This document shows, one piece after another, positions 9,133-19,659 of a stretch of DNA of 29,940 nt. The stretch is taken from positions 1 to 29,940 of the forward strand of contig SWBL01000475.1 of NCBI GenBank assembly GCA_024195585.1, given 5' to 3'. Source of the DNA: Aureobasidium sp. EXF-3400. Lineage: Eukaryota > Ascomycota > Dothideomycetes > Dothideales > Saccotheciaceae. The position numbers were made by a program, and so were the translations under genes. The first letter of the stretch is position 1; each line of letters starts with the position of its first letter. Below the pieces are notes generated by a model. It searched no databases. It saw only the letters and a program-made list of their open reading frames with translations, and had not been told where the DNA came from.

Positions 9133-11127
9133 CTAGAGCTTGTGGCTCCTTGCATCTGTCAGACTCTCATCCTTGAGAACCGCGAGCAAGACTCCTTGTT
9201 CGACATCGTCACCCTCTTCGTCCTCCAGCTCCAGAGCCCATGCCACAATCCCTGATCTCGAACATCGCACTTCCAACTCCATCTTCATTTGTCGTACGAA
9301 TGCCACCACTTGGCCTTTTTGCACCTCTTCTCCTTCTTCAACAAGCATCTCGACCAGCTTCCCGTTCATCGGCAGTATGACATGTGTCTTGTTGCTTGCA
9401 TCGCCTTTTTTGTGTCTTGAGTTGACTGCCGCTTGAGATCCACTCGTGCTTTCCAGTGACATCTTTAACCTCTGCGATCCTGCACCCGATGTGCTGACCG
9501 ATACTTCAGCCGAAAATGTATCTGGAAAGTCGTTCCTCAAGACTTTGTCAATCATCAAGCGATGGGTCTGGACTTTCTCTTTCGAAGCTTCGATTGGGGA
9601 TAAGCTTAGAGACCATACGTTGCCTTTTCGCAACATCACACTTCCCATGGCTCCTCCACTGCTTGACCGAATTGCAGAATCATCTACAGCAGGTAGGCTA
9701 GAGTTCAGTTGGTGTATATGCTCACCAATCTTTTCGCCAACTCCAAGCAGCCTCTGGACATTTCTCTCTAGCCACTGGTTATCCGCTGTGCCGCTTGCAA
9801 AAACCTCGTCTGCGACTATCGCTTGGAGAAGACTCAGGTTGGTCTTCACACCTACAATCTCGGTGTCTTGGAGCGCTCGGCGAGCTTTGGCTACCACGCT
9901 TGGCCATGTTGATGCTGTGACTATAATCTTGGCGAGGAGATTGTCAAAATCCGATCCTACAGTTGCTCCTCGCACGATATGCGTATCTACACGAATCCCG
10001 TTCCCGCTTGGAAATCTTGCTTCGGTGATCTTGCCGGTGCTGAGTGAAAAGTCCATGTTCGGGTCCTCGGCGCACAATCTCAGTTGTACAGAGAACTTGG
10101 TAGGCGGCTTTGGATCTGCTGTGGAAGGAAAATCGGCGGTTCGATCTGTCATTCCTTGGGCCAGTAACAGTTGCTCATGCACCAGGTCAATGCCAGCGAT
10201 ACTTTCGCTTATCGTATGCTCAACCTGTATCCTCGGATTGATCTCCAGAAAGTAGAATTCCTTCTTGTCGACGTTGACCAAAAACTCGAAAGTTCCCAGA
10301 CCAAGATAGTTGATCCCTTGCGCAATACGCATTGCAGCTGCAATCACTTGAACCACAGTACTCCGATCTGTAACAACAACAGGCGCAATCTCAACAATCT
10401 TTTGAAAGCGTCGTTGCATACTGCAATCTCTTTCCCAAACATGTTTGACACCGCCTTTGCCATCACCAACGATCTGGACTTCGATGTGCTTAAAGCCATC
10501 CACAGCAGCCTTTTCTACAAACACTTTCCCTGAAGGACTTTCGGCAATACATCTCTGTACTGCTGTTTGTAGGTCTGCTGCTCTGCTCACTAGTCTGATG
10601 CCTCTGCCTCCTCCACCATCAGCAGCTTTGATCATCACTGGAAAGCCTACTTTGCTCGCAAATGCACCGATTTCTTCGATGTTTTGGGAGGGTTGTTGCA
10701 TGGCCTCTAATACAGGGACATCGTATCGAGCTGCTAGCTTTTTGGCTTCCAATTTGTCGGCAGTGGTTTCGAGGATGTTGGAGCCAGGTCCGATGACTAT
10801 ACAATTTGCTTCTTTCCACATCTGCTGAGCGAACTCAGCGCTTTCGGAAAGGAATCCGTAGCCTGGGTGTATGGCATCGACACCATGGTCGCGAGCCAGT
10901 TGTATTAGGTACGAGATGTCCATGTATGCTGCTGGCGAGGGAATCTCTATCGCATGATTTGGACGGCCTAGGGTGACGTGTGTAGAGTCATTGGATGTAT
11001 AGATGCAGTAAGTCTCTGGTGGATAGGAGAGTTCGCGAACAGATTGTAGGATACGAATTGCAATTTCTCCTCTGTTTGCGATCAGAAGCTTTTTGATGGC
11101 TCGTTGTGGTGGGTTGGCGGCGATCAT
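9133..11127 (-). CDS. biotin carboxylase / biotin carrier subunit of an acyl-CoA carboxylase
   Basis: ATP- and bicarbonate-dependent carboxylation of biotin, the first half-reaction of an acyl-CoA carboxylase. The reading frame is intronless and 664 residues long from ATG 11127. A GTG-initiated extension to 11193 is not supported in a eukaryote. Domains in order: biotin carboxylase N-domain (KKLLIANRGEIAIR at about 12-25, HPGYGFLSESAEFA at 87-100), ATP-grasp with the glycine loop GGGGRG at 171-176, HIEVQIVGD and ERDCSMQRRFQKIVEIAP at 214-249, the catalytic EINPRIQVEH at 295-304, the C-domain to about 450, a beta-rich middle region that may be a BT-like assembly domain, and a C-terminal biotinyl domain with MKM and biotin-accepting K615. 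The QRRFQKIVEIAP and EINPR wording is nearer to pyruvate-carboxylase-type modules than to methylcrotonyl-CoA carboxylase. There is no obvious mitochondrial presequence. It is divergent from, and very probably the partner of, the carboxyltransferase gene. Confidence 0.9.
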   Translation of the reverse strand: MIAANPPQRAIKKLLIANRGEIAIRILQSVRELSYPPETYCIYTSNDSTHVTLGRPNHAIEIPSPAAYMDISYLIQLARDHGVDAIHPGYGFLSESAEFAQQMWKEANCIVIGPGSNILETTADKLEAKKLAARYDVPVLEAMQQPSQNIEEIGAFASKVGFPVMIKAADGGGGRGIRLVSRAADLQTAVQRCIAESPSGKVFVEKAAVDGFKHIEVQIVGDGKGGVKHVWERDCSMQRRFQKIVEIAPVVVTDRSTVVQVIAAAMRIAQGINYLGLGTFEFLVNVDKKEFYFLEINPRIQVEHTISESIAGIDLVHEQLLLAQGMTDRTADFPSTADPKPPTKFSVQLRLCAEDPNMDFSLSTGKITEARFPSGNGIRVDTHIVRGATVGSDFDNLLAKIIVTASTWPSVVAKARRALQDTEIVGVKTNLSLLQAIVADEVFASGTADNQWLERNVQRLLGVGEKIGEHIHQLNSSLPAVDDSAIRSSSGGAMGSVMLRKGNVWSLSLSPIEASKEKVQTHRLMIDKVLRNDFPDTFSAEVSVSTSGAGSQRLKMSLESTSGSQAAVNSRHKKGDASNKTHVILPMNGKLVEMLVEEGEEVQKGQVVAFVRQMKMELEVRCSRSGIVAWALELEDEEGDDVEQGVLLAVLKDESLTDARSHKL

Positions 11128-11462
11128 GTTGGACTCGTTGATTCTGTATTCCAAGGCTTCTTTTCGATTTCGACAACGATTCGAGCAGAACACCTAGTGG
11201 ACTGATATCCAGTTTCCAGGCTCTACGTCCTTTCTCAATGATAGGCAGGTGATGTCGTTGAAGATGTGTAGTCATGGCATAGCACAACATGTTGATCAGC
11301 AGAGGCGCGGGGTTGCCGAGGCACGTTGATAGAGCTACTTCACCCTCCCGGCATCTTGACATTTACCATCATCCATTCTCAGTATACATGCTTAGATTTG
11401 AGAAAGCACACATTCACAATTGATCTATATAGAGAGTGCTTATCGCTCTGAAGCCGGATGGT
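11128..11462. promoter_or_regulatory. shared bidirectional promoter of the carboxylase pair
   Basis: Only 335 bases separate the start codons of two head-to-head genes whose products should form one enzyme, so they very probably share control elements. I could not pick out a trustworthy TATA or binding site. The minus-strand side carries an open frame (MSRCREG...) that cannot be joined to the carboxylase without an intron I cannot define. Confidence 0.55.
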
Positions 11463-13350
11463 ATGGCAGACTCTGAAGACGACAAGACAAGGAGGTGATT
11501 TCATCATCGTATAAGATACCATATTCATCATACTGATATTTGACAGTGCTTCGAGCAACAAAGATGGAGAATCGCAGACCTCAGATCTGAACAATGGATC
11601 CAAAAGAGCAGCCTCTCGGCTCTCACAACTATCCTCACAACTCAAGCCATCAACCCCCAAGACACAGAGGAGGCGAAGATCACGGCCCAGCAATGAGCTA
11701 CCCTCAGACTACTCAGATCTGATGGCACAGATCACCACCATGAAGTCTATCGCTTCTGATCCTCCTACCTCCAAAGGCCACACCCGCCAACGCGCCTCGG
11801 GTAAACTGCTCGCCCGTGAACGGATCTCTCTTTTCCTCATTCCCAACTCTTTCCGCGAAGTCGGTGCTGTATCAGGAACAACGACTTGGAAACCATCACC
11901 TTCCAATCCTCTCTCCGAGGAAATCGCAAACTTTGTGCCTAGCAACAACCCCCAAGGCTTTGGACTGGTTACGTGTCCGACAAGTAAGCAAGGCAGAAGG
12001 GTATACATCACAGCCGACGATTTTGCCATCAGAGCCGGCCATGCAGATGGATCCAGTCACCTTAAAACTCTTTACGGCGAAGAAACAGCACTGCAGCTAA
12101 AAATTCCTGTGATCAAGTTTGTGGATGGGTCTTCAGGAGGTGGCAGTGTAACTACCATAAAAACCCAAGGGTGGAGTTATTTACCTCCACTCACTAGTTT
12201 TCCAGCAACGATGAAGCAACTCAATGCGGGCATTCCCAATTTAGGCGCTGTACTGGGACCGGCGATTGGATTGGGTGCTGCAAGGGTGGTGAGCTGCCAT
12301 TTTTCAGTCATGGCTGCTGATGTAGGGAGTTTGTTTAATGCTGGTCCTGATGTTGTCGCAAAAGCTACGTTTGAAGAAGGTCTGTCATTGCAAGATTTGG
12401 GAGGTCCAGAAGTACATTGCCGGAACGGGACAATCGATAATCTGACACCTAACGAAACTGCTGCTTTCGAGCAGATCAAGACAGTCTTGGGATTCTTGCC
12501 AGATTGTGGAGATTTACAGCATCCTCCTGTTTTGGCAGCAGACTGGTCAGGAGACAAAGCAGACAGAGAAACTATCAACCTCCGCACCATAATCCCCAGA
12601 AAACAAGGACGAATGTACAATCCTTACACCATCATAACCTCCACCGTCGACCTATCCTCTTGGTTCGAAATCGGCGGTTTATGGGGCACCGCCGCCATAA
12701 CCGGTCTCGCACGCCTCTCTGGCCATCCCATCGGCATCATATCCAACAACTGCGAATCCCCCACCGGTGGCGCTCTCGATCCCTCCGGCAGCCAAAAAAT
12801 AACACGCATGTTGAAGTTTTGCGATGTGTTTAATTTACCAGTGGTGCAGTTTGTGGATATTCCTGGATATGCGATTGGGACGGCTGCAGAGAGACAAGCA
12901 ACTATGAAGTGGGGTGTTGAGTTGGCTAAAGCTTACTATACCACCACTGTCCCTATATTCTCAGTAGTAACCAGACGTTGCTATGGAATTGCAGGCGGTG
13001 TGATGATAGATTCGCGCTCTCCTCGTTCGTTGGTTGCATGGCCAAGTGGAGAATGGGGTTCTTTGCCTTTGGAAGGTGGTATTTCAGTTGCTCATCGTGC
13101 TGAGTTGTCTGCGATTGCAAAAACAGAGGGAAGCAAAGCAGCAGAGAATAGATACAAAGAGTTGGATGATGAGTATCGGCGTTTGATGAACCCAGTTAGA
13201 GCGGCGAATGCGTTTGGGGTTGAGAGTATTATCGATCCGAAGGATACGAGGAGGGTGATTTGTGAGTGGGTGAAGGATATGTATGGGTTGGTCATGGTCG
13301 AACGATTGGAAGAGAGGAAAGCGAGGAGGATTGTACCTACCTTTACCTGA
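11463..13350 (+). CDS. carboxyltransferase (beta) subunit of an acyl-CoA carboxylase
   Basis: Transfers the carboxyl group from carboxybiotin to an acyl-CoA. The model is exon 1 at 11463-11494 (10 codons plus 2 bases), intron 11495-11546 (GTGATT, ACTGAT branch, TTGACAG) and exon 2 at 11547-13350, giving 611 residues. It is preferred over the ATG at 11722 because the frame stays open and protein-like upstream (SASSNKDGESQTSDLNN...), joined in phase to MADSEDDKTR. The crotonase-fold N-half includes the ADDFAIRAGHADG, KFVDGSSGGGSV and GPAIGLGAA blocks. The C-half includes GIISNNCESPTGGALDP, FVDIPGYAIGTAAE and RRCYGIAGGVM, whose glycine-rich turns should form the two oxyanion holes. It is recognisably of the PccB/MccB superfamily but lacks the usual AYGGAYDVM (PccB) and GSYGAGNYGM (MccB) signatures. 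The N-terminal 70 residues are Ser- and Arg-rich. Confidence 0.88.
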
Positions 13351-14168
13351 TTGCTGCAGCTTTCTCCCATCAGGCAGCGAGACAAGAACAGCTCTTGCTG
13401 TAGTTTTGTTTTTGAGCATGGCAAATCTTGACATGCAAGCACCAAATAACATCACTCTTTCGTTCTGAGATATCCTCCTCGACACATCCTCAATTCCGCC
13501 TTCCCAACGATGACATCCATACTCAACATCACAACCGTGGGAAACTTCATCATCACTTCGTAAATGTCTTGCTTCCAAACCAGCCTCACGGATTCCTCCA
13601 AAGACCTTCGCAACGACTTTCCGTTCTACCAAGAAAGACAGAATGACGTGTGCTAGCCGAAGCTTGAACGTCGTTATTTTCAGGGAGTCAGGGTTAACTT
13701 TTTTTTCGGAAGGTGGTCGGTGGTCTGTGGTCCCTTCTTTTCGCGAGGGCTTCGCCGTTGCTTCTATCGAATTCCAAAACGCCCCAAGGGAATTGTGGCT
13801 TTGAGACATGGAGCGAGGTGTGCATGCGTCTCTGAGACAAATAACTGGTCTGGACAGGAGTCAAGTAAGCCACTGAATTGCAGAGTCCAGAGAAGCAGGG
13901 TTGGGAGATTGGAAAGCTGATGTTTTTTGGTTTTGAAAAAAAATGGTTCTGTGGTATATACAAATTTCGCTATTCTAAAATGATAATCAAAGGAGTGATC
14001 AGGTTCGCATCATAAAGGGACATTCTCTAAATCCAAAAAGAAAGAAAAAAGCAGAAAAGAAAAAACCCCGGTTCTGTCGGAGGTAACCCATTGCGCGCGC
14101 GCTCGTCTATATTTTGTAAACTCCTCATTGAAATGCCATCGTCATACTCTAGTCACAGAGTGCTGCAT
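13351..14168. other. intergenic region between convergent genes
   Basis: No gene is seen. It holds the 3' flanks of the carboxyltransferase and secreted-protein genes, with several A-rich or T-rich tracts (for example 14030-14066). An antisense frame from the carboxyltransferase runs into it but does not look like protein. Confidence 0.45.
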
Positions 14169-16253
14169 TTAGCAACGACCCTGGTCAAGAGTCTGGCGGG
14201 TGTACTGGTAAGACTGTCTGCAGTCGTACTTGTTGCTGCCAGAGTAGCCACCGGAGTAGGTAGCGTAGCTGGTGCTGATGCTAGCATCGTACAGAGCGCA
14301 GTAAGTACCGTGAGGAACACCGTTCTTGTGGAGGTAGTAGGCGTTGAAGCTGTTGCAAGGGGTGAAGTACGACTTGCCGGCAGCGATGGCGGCCTTCTTG
14401 TTGAGAACGTGCTGGTACGAGGCGTAGTCGCCGCAGACCTGGGGGTTGAAGGGGCCGGGGAAGAACTTGGAACCCATCCAGTAGTTGGGGGCGTTGATGG
14501 CCTTGCCACCGCAGGTCTTGGGGCTGGTCCAGGTGGGCTGCTTGCCAGTAGTAGCGGTGGTGGTAGCGGCAGCGGCAGAAGAAGAAGTACTGGAAGACTT
14601 GACCGAAGAAGAGGCAGCAGCAGTGGCGCTGGAAAGGACAGTGGAGACGGAGGCAGTGGCGGTCGAGGTGGAGTTGTCAACAGTGTCAACGATGGTGGGA
14701 GGAAGAGTGGTGTTGGTGGCATCGTATCCGTTGGATCCGGTCACGACAACGTTGAAGTCCTCTCTCCAGCCACCCTGGTTGGTAGCGGTGGCAGCCTCAA
14801 GGTTGGAACCCCACAGAGTGCACTTGAAGTTGGTGATGGACGAAGGGTTAGGGCACCAGTAACCCCAGACAGTGGGAGCAGTGGAGTCGTTCTTGGAGGG
14901 GTTCTGGCTGGGATCACGCTCGATGTAGATGTTGAAGGCAGTGCAGAGAGCGGTGGTGTCGCAGTGAGCAGCACAGTCGGCGACGCTGTAAGAGGTCAAG
15001 GTGTAAAGACCGAGGTAGGAGTTGGCGCTGGAAGAGGCGTTCAGGTCGCGGAAAGTCTGCTGGTAAGCGTTACCGGCACCGTTGTTGCTGGCGACGACAG
15101 TAGGAGCAGCAGAGGCCATGCTGTGGAAAGGAGCGTAGGCAAGGAAGGCATCAGTGGTGTCGGGGGTGACCTTGGGACCATTGCCGTCAGGCTGGGGAGC
15201 ACATGGGTCCTCAGGGTTGATGAAGCCGCAGTAGGTGCCATCCTCAGGGGTGGTAGGGCAAGCAGTGGTGGAAGAGCTGGTTCCAGAGACAGTGTTGATG
15301 GTGGCGCTGCCGGAAGAGGTGGAAGAGGCAGCAGCAGAGGAAGAGGCAGCAGAAGAAGAGCTTGAGCTGGAGGCAACAACTGAAGAGGAGCTGGAGGCGA
15401 CCGAAGAAGTGCTGGCAGCGACGGAAGAAGAGCTGGAAGAACCAGTGGCGGAAACGTAGTAGAGAGGAACCCAGGCGCAGGTGGAAGGAATGGTGGGACC
15501 GAAGTAAAGCTTGCCGTCGTTGTTGCAAGTCATGGCCTGCTGGAACACACCGTTGGCCTTGCACTCCAACCAAGCCTTAGCAGTGTTCTGCGAGCAAGTG
15601 ATGAAGCTGTACGAGGGAGTGAAGTTGCTGAAGTAGGTCCACTCGGGGTTGGCGCTGGTGCCGCGGTTGGCAGCGTAAGAAAGACCGGCCTGGTAGAGGT
15701 AGCCGGTCTTGCTGTCAATGGTGAAAGCGACAGCAGAAGACTGGGTGGCGACGTAGCTGGCAACACCGTCGTTGCCGGAAGAGCATCCGAGGAACTTGTT
15801 GTTGGCATCCTTCAGAAAGAAAGAGCCAGCGACGGGAGTGGCGCTGGCGGCAACCGAAGACGAAGAAGTCTTGGTGCTGCTAGTGCTGGTGGTCTTGACA
15901 GCGCTGGAGGTGGTGCTAGTGGTAGTAGAGTCACCACACTGAGTACCGAAGAACATGCAGTTCCACCAGTTGTAGACACCGAAAGTACGCTTGTCAAGGT
16001 TGCGCTTGTTGACGACCTGGGCAGGGGCAGTCGAGACGGCAGTGGCAGTGGTGCTGACACCAGCAGAGATAGACTGGGCAATAGCAGAGCTGCTAATGGT
16101 GACAGTCTGGTTGGAGACACCGTTCAGGACGGGGGCAGTCTGAACAGTAGGGGCAGCAGCCAACTGGTCAAAGTCGAGCTGCTGAGGAGCAGGGGAAGCG
16201 GCTGCAAGACCGGCAAGGGCAGCAGCCGAGATGAAAGTTGCGGCGGAGCGCAT
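14169..16253 (-). CDS. secreted modular cell-surface protein with PAN/apple-like cysteine modules
   Basis: Intronless, 694 residues; the precise function is unknown. Residues 1-20 are a clear signal peptide (MRSAATFISAAALAGLAAAS, cleavage before PAPQQ). A pro-region ends in two dibasic sites, KR at 83-84 and 88-89, typical of Kex2 processing. Then come a short cysteine segment (VYNWWNCMFFGTQCGD), a Ser/Thr linker, module 1 (about 141-268, Cys 157, 220, 231, 243, 259, beta-rich), a long Ser/Ala linker (about 270-330) and module 2 (about 330-515), whose C427/C431/C437 and C467/C478 pattern with TLTSYSVADCAAHC resembles PAN/apple domains. After another Ser/Thr linker, module 3 (about 580-694) has CGGKAINAPNYW, PFNPQVCGDYASY and TPCNSFNAYYLHKNGV. 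The linkers should be heavily O-mannosylated. A cell-wall or matrix role, perhaps in carbohydrate binding, is inferred. There is no C-terminal GPI or membrane segment; the protein ends at a cysteine. Confidence 0.85.
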   Translation of the reverse strand: MRSAATFISAAALAGLAAASPAPQQLDFDQLAAAPTVQTAPVLNGVSNQTVTISSSAIAQSISAGVSTTATAVSTAPAQVVNKRNLDKRTFGVYNWWNCMFFGTQCGDSTTTSTTSSAVKTTSTSSTKTSSSSVAASATPVAGSFFLKDANNKFLGCSSGNDGVASYVATQSSAVAFTIDSKTGYLYQAGLSYAANRGTSANPEWTYFSNFTPSYSFITCSQNTAKAWLECKANGVFQQAMTCNNDGKLYFGPTIPSTCAWVPLYYVSATGSSSSSSVAASTSSVASSSSSVVASSSSSSSAASSSAAASSTSSGSATINTVSGTSSSTTACPTTPEDGTYCGFINPEDPCAPQPDGNGPKVTPDTTDAFLAYAPFHSMASAAPTVVASNNGAGNAYQQTFRDLNASSSANSYLGLYTLTSYSVADCAAHCDTTALCTAFNIYIERDPSQNPSKNDSTAPTVWGYWCPNPSSITNFKCTLWGSNLEAATATNQGGWREDFNVVVTGSNGYDATNTTLPPTIVDTVDNSTSTATASVSTVLSSATAAASSSVKSSSTSSSAAAATTTATTGKQPTWTSPKTCGGKAINAPNYWMGSKFFPGPFNPQVCGDYASYQHVLNKKAAIAAGKSYFTPCNSFNAYYLHKNGVPHGTYCALYDASISTSYATYSGGYSGSNKYDCRQSYQYTRQTLDQGRC

Positions 16254-16420
16254 AGTGATCGATTGATGGAGTTGATAGAGAAAGTGGTAAAGTTGGTAGT
16301 TGATTGTTCTGTAGAGAGTGTATTGGGGTGAGAGTGTTGCTCAAGGAGAGTGTGGGAGATGAGAGAATGTATGAGATGCTGATGATAAAAAAAGAGTGCT
16401 ATGGAGGAAGGCGACGGCTA

Positions 16421-16430
16421 GATATATACT
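16421..16430 (-). promoter_or_regulatory. possible TATA box of the secreted-protein gene
   Basis: AGTATATATC on the minus strand, about 170 bases upstream of the start codon at 16253. The spacing allows a 5' UTR of roughly 100 bases. It is the only TATA-like string I noticed in this promoter. Confidence 0.4.
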
Positions 16431-18691
16431 TGGACCGAATGTTGGCGTTCACCTGTGGCTGTAGGCATTTGACATCGTGTAAGGTCTGGACGGCTTGACA
16501 TCAGTGCTTGGAGGTCTCAGAAGACTCGGACCTTCAGCCGGAAGCATAGGCTCGTCAGTCGACGGTCGGCAAGCGCCATGGCTATGGCTGTGGGCGAGCC
16601 TGTTGAGATGTCTCAGACGCTGGGACCCTGAACCCGGCTTTGCTGTGATGTTGCTTTCTGCTTCGAGGACGGACTCTCGGCACCTGACTCTAGGTCTCTA
16701 ACCTTCTGGGACTTGTGAAGATGGAGCCACCATGCTGACTATCGAATCTTGCGGGATGGCTCGACATCCCGTGATTTGCGTGCGTATCAGGAGTGTTCAT
16801 ACAGTGTTACTGCGCCCTGGCAGCCACGAACTTGATTGTGCTGTGGAAAGCCATCGGGAGGCTGGGTTGTTTCCAATAGCGTAAAATGTTGAGATGACCA
16901 CCTCCACGTGAAGCTTTTGCCGGTCGTTGTGCAGCGGTCCGAGCAGGTGAAAACGAAGATGAAATCTTCGTGGTCGTCGTTGTAGCAGTTGCCAAGTACG
17001 ATCGCACGGTCGCATACTAACAAGACCCGTGCCTTCCACGACTCCCAGTATCATTGTTTCATCAACACGATGCGCCGAGACGTTTTCACGCATGGTCAAC
17101 TGCCAGTCAACAGGATACATACTATGGCACTGTGTTAATTTTAGCTGTGCAACGGCTATGCTCATCTGTGTTGCTTGCATTGCGATGGACGAGCAAACAC
17201 TGGCATCAATGCATAGATTTAGACTGTGAGCTTCCATAATCTCTTGGCGACCGTTAATGATCTTCCGGCGCGGTCCAATGAGCTCGGCGTGCACGGAAGG
17301 AGGTCATCGCTTGACTGCATTCGACTACAATCGATCAGTAGTTCAACTCAACCAGGCATGTACCACCTGCACAAGCATTTCGCGACTCATGATGGATGCC
17401 ATGGTTTGCTATGGTTCTTCCGAGCGCCATCTGTTAGCCAAGTCTTCGCTATCACCGGCATAGGCGAGACCTCTGGGGCAAACTTCACATCTGAGACATG
17501 GGCGTAATCGATCTAACCTGTAGTCTTCCACCCTTCGATGCGATTGCCCTATACAATTACGCCAAGCAGGCGAGCAGTTCTATCGAGCTGCGAAAGCGAG
17601 CCTACCTGACCAGGACTTTCGGCTCGTCCGACGACCGCTGCGCCGTTGGGCTTCTTCCAACAGTCTCTGCCGCGATCCACCATGACGGTTCACCACAAGG
17701 CTACAATCTATTCTTGCTTGTATCTTCACACCCTTGACCGACATCGATACTATTTGCATTATCACGATCTTTACCACCAGTTCTGCTGCCGATTCTTCCG
17801 CTTCATAGTGACTCCCGGTCGCCCCTTCTAGCCAGCAAACCACCAGGCTCAAGAACCCTGACTATACGGATACGGCCGTTGAGCCCCTCGGGTCTCGCGA
17901 GACACTGTCTCAAAGACTATACCGTGGATCTCGAGGCATCAATTCTGATTTGTCCAACGATCGATACTTTGTCCCCTTGGTAGGGCACATGTGTCAGTTC
18001 AGATCAACGTCGCGTTTTGACATGACCTGCCACGCTCTCAAGTGTTGGCGCATCCAAGACATCATGGCGACATGTATACAGACTCGAAAGTTGTTTCATT
18101 CCAGCTCCGTGTTTCATACTGCACCCACAGGAGGAGCATGCCGCGTTAACCTTCTCCGTCTACATACTGCTTAAACAAGCAGGTCACTCTTCGCTTGGCG
18201 CTGGTTGCTGTGGATCTTCTCGATGATACCAACAACCAAAAACACTGGAGAAGGATAAACTCTGTTTCCGATTTATCCGTGTCTTCGCTCGATAGAACAT
18301 TCGGCCCTCCTGTCTTTCTGATTGCTTTTTCAGTAGACATGGATCACGGAGGCTGTTCGGACTGACTTCATGACTGTCATTACCTGTAAAGCTAACTCTG
18401 ACATAGGATCATCCTATACTTGGCAGTAACCTTTAAAATCTTGACGTTTTTCAGAGACGACACGATGCGCACGTGCTGTGCTAAGGAGGTGGGAGATTGT
18501 CGCCAAAACCTTTGACAAATTCTCACTTTCGGAGTTAACGCTACTTCTGTCGGGGGGTACCTGGGCGGCTGGGCCCCTGCCGCCAAAGCCTCGGTCCTAA
18601 ACTATGCTTAATTTAGCGGATGCATCTTCCTGCATTCAAGTCTTCATGTTCACAGCCCTATCCTTGTGGTATGTGGCGTACCAGGTCACTC

Positions 18692-18758
18692 GAGTCCCGA
18701 TACGAGCAATCGTTCTAGAGCAAATTTCTTCCAACACTTTGAAAGTGTATCGGGACTC
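18692..18758. repeat. 12-base inverted repeat with an internal palindrome
   Basis: GAGTCCCGATAC at 18692-18703 and its exact reverse complement at 18747-18758 are 43 bases apart. The right arm overlaps a 15-base palindrome, ACACTTTGAAAGTGT, at 18734-18748. Confidence 0.6.
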
Positions 18759-19659
18759 CTTTTACATACTGCTTCTGCTTGCTTAGGATTCACGCCTTCA
18801 CGCCAAACACTCTCGACTCCTTGCCCTCGCATACTTTGCTTTCCTATACGACAGGATCACCGCCCCCATAACTTCAGAGGCTCTAAAATGTCTCGCATGC
18901 ACGATCTGTATTCGGCGCAAGACTTCCACTCAATCTTTTGATTAGTAGATATACCAAGTCGTGGTTCAGGCCCTGAGCGACCACCCCCACAACACGAACG
19001 GTCTTGCGAACTTTGCCGGATGCCTGCGGACGTTTCGAAGAGGAACACACCAGCGAGTCTGAGTCGAGACTCCAAGCCCAACAAACGTCTCTGTCTCTGT
19101 GGATGCTATGGTTTTCGGTGGTATGCAAGCATCGTGTGGTGGTTCTTCAGCTCGCTGTCGGTTTTTGAATGTGGAGCAAACTCTGGTTGGAGGCAGTGTA
19201 ACCTTCGCTGTTTTTCTGACTTCGCTGTGAGTTTATCCTTTGCGCTGGCAAGGTCCTCTGTGGCTACATGCTTGTACGATTGGTCTTGTCTTTGTTGTGG
19301 TAATGTATAGCGACATTCGGTGATTCGGTCTTGTTTTGGTGTCTGCAGAGAAGACTCGAATGCTTGTGATTTTTGGTTCTTTCTACCCGCTCTCAGTGGA
19401 TGAACTCGAGCCTGTCACTGCCCACAGTAGATCCGCTTTCGATATATCCTCCTTGCGTTCAAGTCTGCGATTGTGCTTGCTTCTTTGGTTCAGTATGGAT
19501 CGTTCTCTGTCATCGCTTGTATCCCATCTACTACATAATACTTCAAATCTCCAGTCAACAATCTTTTTCTCTAGCAAAGCCGACCACCGATATCTCATGT
19601 CTCGAGACTGTCTGTCAGTGTTTCGTGAAAGTGCTGATGATGTTCCAATGTAAGCAGGA

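Noticed and set aside
9446..10255. 269-codon + strand open frame
   Set aside because: Antisense shadow of the biotin carboxylase coding sequence, with no domain-like sequence of its own.
11128..11193. Extension of the biotin carboxylase to a GTG at 11193
   Set aside because: GTG is not a normal eukaryotic start, a stop lies just upstream, and the family N-terminus is well served by ATG 11127.
13084..13809. 241-codon minus-strand frame overlapping the carboxyltransferase 3' end
   Set aside because: The overlapping part is antisense to a certain gene and the rest has no protein-like features.
14091..15365. 424-codon open frame on the + strand, rich in Gly, Val and Ser
   Set aside because: It is the antisense of the secreted-protein gene; its low-complexity Ser/Ala/Thr codons leave the opposite strand free of stops. 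The minus-strand protein has a signal peptide and cysteine modules.
17892..17903. Perfect 12-base palindrome GTCTCGCGAGAC
   Set aside because: Several palindromes of this length are expected by chance in 30 kb.
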